Shown here piece after piece: positions 59,330 to 64,000 of a stretch of 64,000 bases of DNA. Every line of letters begins with the position of its first letter. Positions within the stretch are counted from its first letter, which is position 1. Source of the stretch: Parus major (Eukaryota > Chordata > Aves > Passeriformes > Paridae); the NCBI RefSeq assembly GCF_001522545.3, contig NC_031770.1, positions 14,249,115 to 14,313,114 of the forward strand. Direction: 5' to 3'. Position numbers and translations under genes: made by a program. The notes below the pieces were generated by a model. That model worked only from the letters and a program-made list of their open reading frames with translations, was not told the origin of the DNA and searched no databases.

Positions 59330-62300
59330 CTGCAACAAAGGAGAGGGTCAGAAATCACTGCAAACTACCACAACCACATTCAGCAGGAGCCCACCAAATC
59401 CAAGTGCAGGGCTGCACCATCCCCGTGCTGTGCACAAACACTGAAGCCACTGGTGAGAGCCGGGGTCCAGCAGCAGCCTCCCAGTAAACTCATGAGCATG
59501 TGTTAACACCCCCTGGTTTATACGCAGAGCTTATGGGAAGCACTTGGAAACTGCTGTATCTATCTAGAAACACCAATTCAGACACAGAAATAACAGTTAT
59601 TTTCATGTCAACACCTGAAACCTAGAAAAAAACTTAACAGGTAGGATCTAATCAATTCAGCTCTCACATTAACTCTTTTTAAGTTACTCATTATATTGTA
59701 AACTGACCCTGTTTAGAAGTGTTTGCCTTTGGTGTCCAAAGACTGAAAAAGGAATTGCACAACTTAAGTCACATAAAGTCTATTTGTGGTCTCAGTGCAA
59801 ACGAAATCTTTATAACCCCCTACAAGTCACAATCGCTCCCAAGTGCTGCTGCCTGTTTCTACTAGGGGAAGATCTGGCCAGCCTGTCTGCTCATCACCAG
59901 GGTCCCACAGAGTTGCCTGGGTCCAAAAGGTCTTTTTCTACTCATGCAAGGGCTTTCAGCCCTACCCTGGGCTTCCCTGCAGAGCAGAATGTGCTGGGAT
60001 CAGTTCTCAACAGGAAGGGACCAACCACTGGGGTGGCAGCTCAGAACAGCGGGAATAATGGCTCACCACTTAGATTAAAAAAACCCAAAACAACAAAACA
60101 TTAAAACCCTAATCATAACATTATTATTTATAAAACACTGCCATTCAATGCATGGCCTAACAGGCTAGCCATGCTTTAGAGACATTACACCAACAGAAAC
60201 CACCTTGCTTGTCGAGTTTTAAGAGGGGTCCTCTAGCAAACTGTGTTATGGGAACAGCTGTCTCTTTCCTGCTGATGTGAGCACTGTACAGATGTGTGTA
60301 GGGGGTACACACACATGTACACCACAGACATGAGACACTCCAACTATGGATGCAGCTCATAGTTGTAAATAGCATAGAGCAAAGCTGAGGTTCGTATTAA
60401 CTGTGAAAAGATCCAATGAAACAACCAAAGAACAGCCCAAACCCCAATCCAGTTCCCTGTAAGCACTATCATTCTGGTTCCATGCTCCAGCTTCCAGCCA
60501 GAGCTCAAGATGAGGACAGTTTCCATATCACATCTCACCAGACAGCCCTATGCAGTTACTGGATGTTTTCTTACACCAGTTTGCAGTAAACACTTGTCTC
60601 CTTGCACCTGCATCTTCTCCTGCCAAGTGGCCACTGCCTGGCTGTGCCACCCCCAGAGCCAGCGAGCTCTACCCCGGCAGCCTCACCATGTCCCTGTCAC
60701 ACTGCCCAGCCTTCTTACTCTGGAGAAGGGGAGCAATACGCACAACGCAGGAGTGACGTGGTGACACACAAAGGCAACAGGGTAATCCATGTTATGCCCC
60801 CCACTCCTGCCAGCCCCTGCCTGGTGCCAGGCAGTCATGAGGTGCAGAATTTGCGCCTCCCCCAGGAAACACACCGTGTTTCCCCACCAGCAATTTTTGT
60901 TCTTCTCCGTCTGCTCATACGCTCTTGCACCAGCTAGTGCAAAGCTGTGTTGACAAAAGCACCTGCACTTCTGCTTACCAGTAGCAGTGCTGCAAAACAT
61001 CCATAATTTTTTTATTTTCTGTTTCTTATTTCTATTAAGAGCTGGGATGGGTATGATTAACTACCAGCTCAGTCAGTATTAAAAAAAGAAAAAAATTAAA
61101 GCAAAGTGAGCTGCTCAAATAGCTGGTCAAAAATAGCTTTGCTCTCCCTACAATTTACTTCTCCCCCAAGGCACCAGAGCAGATTTATATTGGCAGTCAG
61201 TGATGGCTGGCTTTAAACACAGCCATATATACATATGCTCATGTCACTTTTTCAATCCTTTCTTGAATTAAAAAACAAAACAAACAAAGAGCTAGTGATA
61301 AAATTCATACAGTGAGACAAACCCCAACTCTGCTGCAACGTGAGCTGCTCTGTTCTCTTTATAATGATTAACTTTGCCCCCTTGTTCAGCACCTCTTTAG
61401 GCAGCTACACAGGAGCTTACACCTCACAGCCGTGTTTTGGTAATTGTAGCTCCCGGTTCATGTTGCACGAAATCTCCCTTTACAAATCTTCCGCCAGCAA
61501 GGCAGATCAAGAACATGCACATGCTTACACACACATGCAAGTCTGAGGTCACTGTATTCATTTCTTAGGGGAAAGGGGGCAATAAAGTCTGCTTTCAACA
61601 CAAAAATTGCCTGGGCACGCTCAGTCTTCTCAAAAAAAAAAATAAGGGAAAAATATAACAACTTATTAAGCTGATTAAACTTATAATCAGGTAGACTTTG
61701 AGGTATCAATGCACTATTTGTTTGCATGCTGCTACGTTTTAGAGGAGAATCATTAGCATATTTAATGCCCTATATGGAAATAAAAATTATTTGCAGGTAA
61801 CACATTTACAGTAAATAATATAGGTTAGTGTCACATTTCTCCTAGTAGATGCATTACAAAAATCCACATCTCATTACCTTCACACACCTAGTTCACCACC
61901 TCACACACCTTCTACATGAACACATCAGAAACTAATTTATTTTCTCTAAATAGGTATAAAGTCCATATTAGATTATTATCAACTTTATTATCAACTAATA
62001 AATAAGAAAAAATGAAATCACAGGAGTGACATCAGTGCCACTGAAGCATATCTGAAGGCATGCAAGTGGTCAGCTTGTGTGCTCTCTAGAACCCCTCTTC
62101 ATTCACACAGACCCTTAATAGCATCCAAAATCCACAATTTTTTTCTCCATGTGTGTTCTGGTTCCCTGTAAGCAAACACAACTGTGAGAACACGGCTTCC
62201 AAGCCGACATTTTCAAGACTGCCACTCCCAATATTTGGGGTTTAATGTTTTACATAAGGGTCTTGGGATTCACCAGAGCCATCTTTGCTGTAAGCTTGGC

Positions 62301-63937
62301 AGGGTTTTGTGCCCAGGGACGACCCAGCAGAAAAACCACAGGGCAAGGGGAGCAAAGTGTGAGAAGGAAAGAGCACAGAAGTAGCTCTCCAGTGCAGATG
62401 TCTTGATAATTCCCATGGGGACAGCCCCAGCCCTGTAAGCAGAGCCAGAAGGCAGCCTCCAGCCAGGCAAATGCAAAAAGAATATGCTTTAAGCACACCT
62501 CTGAAATATATGGAAGAGTTTGTGCTCTGCCCATGTGCTTTACCCTACCAATGAGTACAGAGTGACCACAGCATGCTGCTGTTCACTGGTATTTTAACAC
62601 TTCCAACTGGAAGCACAGTCTTATGCATCCAAATCCCAAGGAACTTAAGGATCTATCTCCTGTTAGTAGCTTCAAAAGCAAGGCCAACCAAAGCATTTAC
62701 CCCTAAATGTATCACAATGGAGGTGCACATCTTTTTCCATGGTAATTACAGACAGAGGACTATGATTCCAGGCTAAGAAGATTAAAAGGCTACCAAGTCA
62801 ACTGAGGCTGCTCCAATAAAAGTTAGGATGCATCAGAAAAGAGGTGAGAGAGACAACTTTCTTCCAGGAGGCTGATTTTTGGGGTCTCATAAAAGCCAGG
62901 AGCAGATCTCCCTGCTAATCCATGCCAGTCCAGCACTCAAAGCCCAGTGAAGACCTGCTCTTCCAGAGCCCTCACAACCCAAGCAGCAGAGCCCAGGTCC
63001 AAAGGTGCTGATTAAGGCTGCAGGTGTATCAAGGCAGCAGACAGCTCCAGAGAAGCACAAACAGGTCAGAGGAGACCCAATGTCTCAAGACAAGGCAATA
63101 TTTTTTGCAGCCTTCTCTCAAACTCACTGGAGAGTTTGGGAAAGGGTATGAGCACTGAAAGGTCCTCAGCCTAGCAGAGCACATCTGGGTTAAACCAGGT
63201 TTGTGTGCCCCCACAAACACCCCCAGCTATGACTGAATTTTGATGGAAGACCTTGAGCACTACTATGTTCTGCCACAGGAGCAAATGCTTTCATGTGTGA
63301 GCATTTAATGAAGACAAAGTTGTTTTAATAAAGGCCAACGATTTAATGAAACTGGAGGTCCACTTGAGCATATATCCTCAGGTAAGCAGAGAAGCTTTGC
63401 AGCAGCCCTTCTTGGAAGAAGTCTCAGCTCCAGCAAAATCCAGGCCCAAAGGACAAAGCTGTGGCAGATGCCACCATCCCACCAAAGGTGACCGACTCCA
63501 AACTCAGCAGCATTGCAGGTGTAAGCGTAAAGGCATCATTTCAATGGCCACCACACTTGGACTCAGTGAACTGGCAAGAAAAAGTTCAGCCTTTTTGTCA
63601 GAAGATGCCACAGCCTTGTTCATGCCAAATTAGCATGAGAACAGAGCTGCTCTTGCTGCTTGATCCTTCTTTACAGTGGCATTGGATGAAAGGTGCCCTT
63701 TTGGCACCTGCACAGCATCAGTGCCTCAGGTTAGGACAACCTTCTCCACAACTAAATGCACCTTTTTATTTCTGCAGGACCAGCCAAGCAACTAGGTCAC
63801 CTCTGCTAATAGAGGGAAGATCTGGAGCCTGCCAACAGCACAGTGATTTCCCTCCAGATTTAAAAAAAAAAACAAAAAAAAAAAAACCAACAAAACAAAC
63901 CACAAAAAACCCCAAACAAAAACACAAACATATATTA

Positions 63938-63968
<31 letters not shown>

Positions 63969-64000
63969 TTATGTAATCTTACCATGCATTGCCCAAGGAG
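59330..64000 (-). other. FOXN2: FOXN2 5'-UTR intron (no gene seen)
   Basis: No CpG island or coding exon is visible up to the right edge, so the first non-coding FOXN2 exon probably lies outside. A few chance ORFs occur. The right end holds A-rich and TA-rich simple sequence. Confidence 0.7.
63929..63970. repeat. TA-rich microsatellite
   Basis: ATATATTATATATATATATATA-type run interrupted by ACATAT, preceded by an A/C-rich stretch from about 63860. Confidence 0.9.

Noticed and set aside
59784..60104. Overlapping plus-strand frames upstream of FOXN2 coding exon 1
   Set aside because: No CpG island, no start or domain signals, and they lie on the wrong strand to be FOXN2 5' exons.
1..64000. 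tRNA, rRNA, snRNA and CRISPR-like arrays
   Set aside because: No cloverleaf-like segment with A and B boxes, no U6/7SK-like start and no spaced direct repeats were noticed by eye. A covariance-model scan would be needed to exclude small RNAs.

Overview
The window is nuclear DNA from a bird. Two vertebrate genes with many short exons (PPP1R21 and FOXN2) lie on the minus strand. The interspersed repeats include CR1 LINE pieces, with one typical 5'-truncated CR1 3' end at about 31.6-31.97 kb, and an LTR of the avian endogenous-retrovirus type. Introns are short. Passerine is possible but not proven. Gene identities and exon limits below were read by eye from splice sites and remembered family sequence; no search was run.

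Layout. Left (about 0-31.1 kb): the whole coding part of PPP1R21, 22 coding exons, start codon at 30775 and stop at 845. The model is 780 codons, which matches the mammalian protein length. A GC-rich promoter at about 30.3-31.4 kb carries ETS, CRE, E-box, YY1 and RFX X-box motifs, and a 5-bp tandem array lies just upstream of the start codon. Right (about 40.4-59.3 kb): FOXN2, with five coding exons, a model of 435 codons, and a long AT-rich 3' UTR of about 3.4 kb. Its non-coding first exon and promoter are probably beyond the right edge. 59.3-64 kb looks like the 5'-UTR intron.

The stretch between the two genes (31.1-40.4 kb) would normally be called empty. On the minus strand, from about 37.26 down to 32.5 kb, I find an RFX X-box, an ATG 150 bp downstream of it, and a chain of exon-like open segments with splice sites. 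Their phases mostly join, and the translation is helical and faintly armadillo-like. One segment carries an apparent 1-base frameshift and another is ambiguous in frame. It is either an undescribed gene, a decaying gene, or a chance pattern. This is the main thing in the window to check.

Function. PPP1R21 is a coiled-coil endosomal protein, a subunit of the FERRY complex (Rab5 effector and mRNA/ribosome link). FOXN2 is a forkhead transcription factor. They are neighbours in tetrapods, and nothing here suggests they share a pathway. No tRNA, rRNA, CRISPR array or operon was seen.
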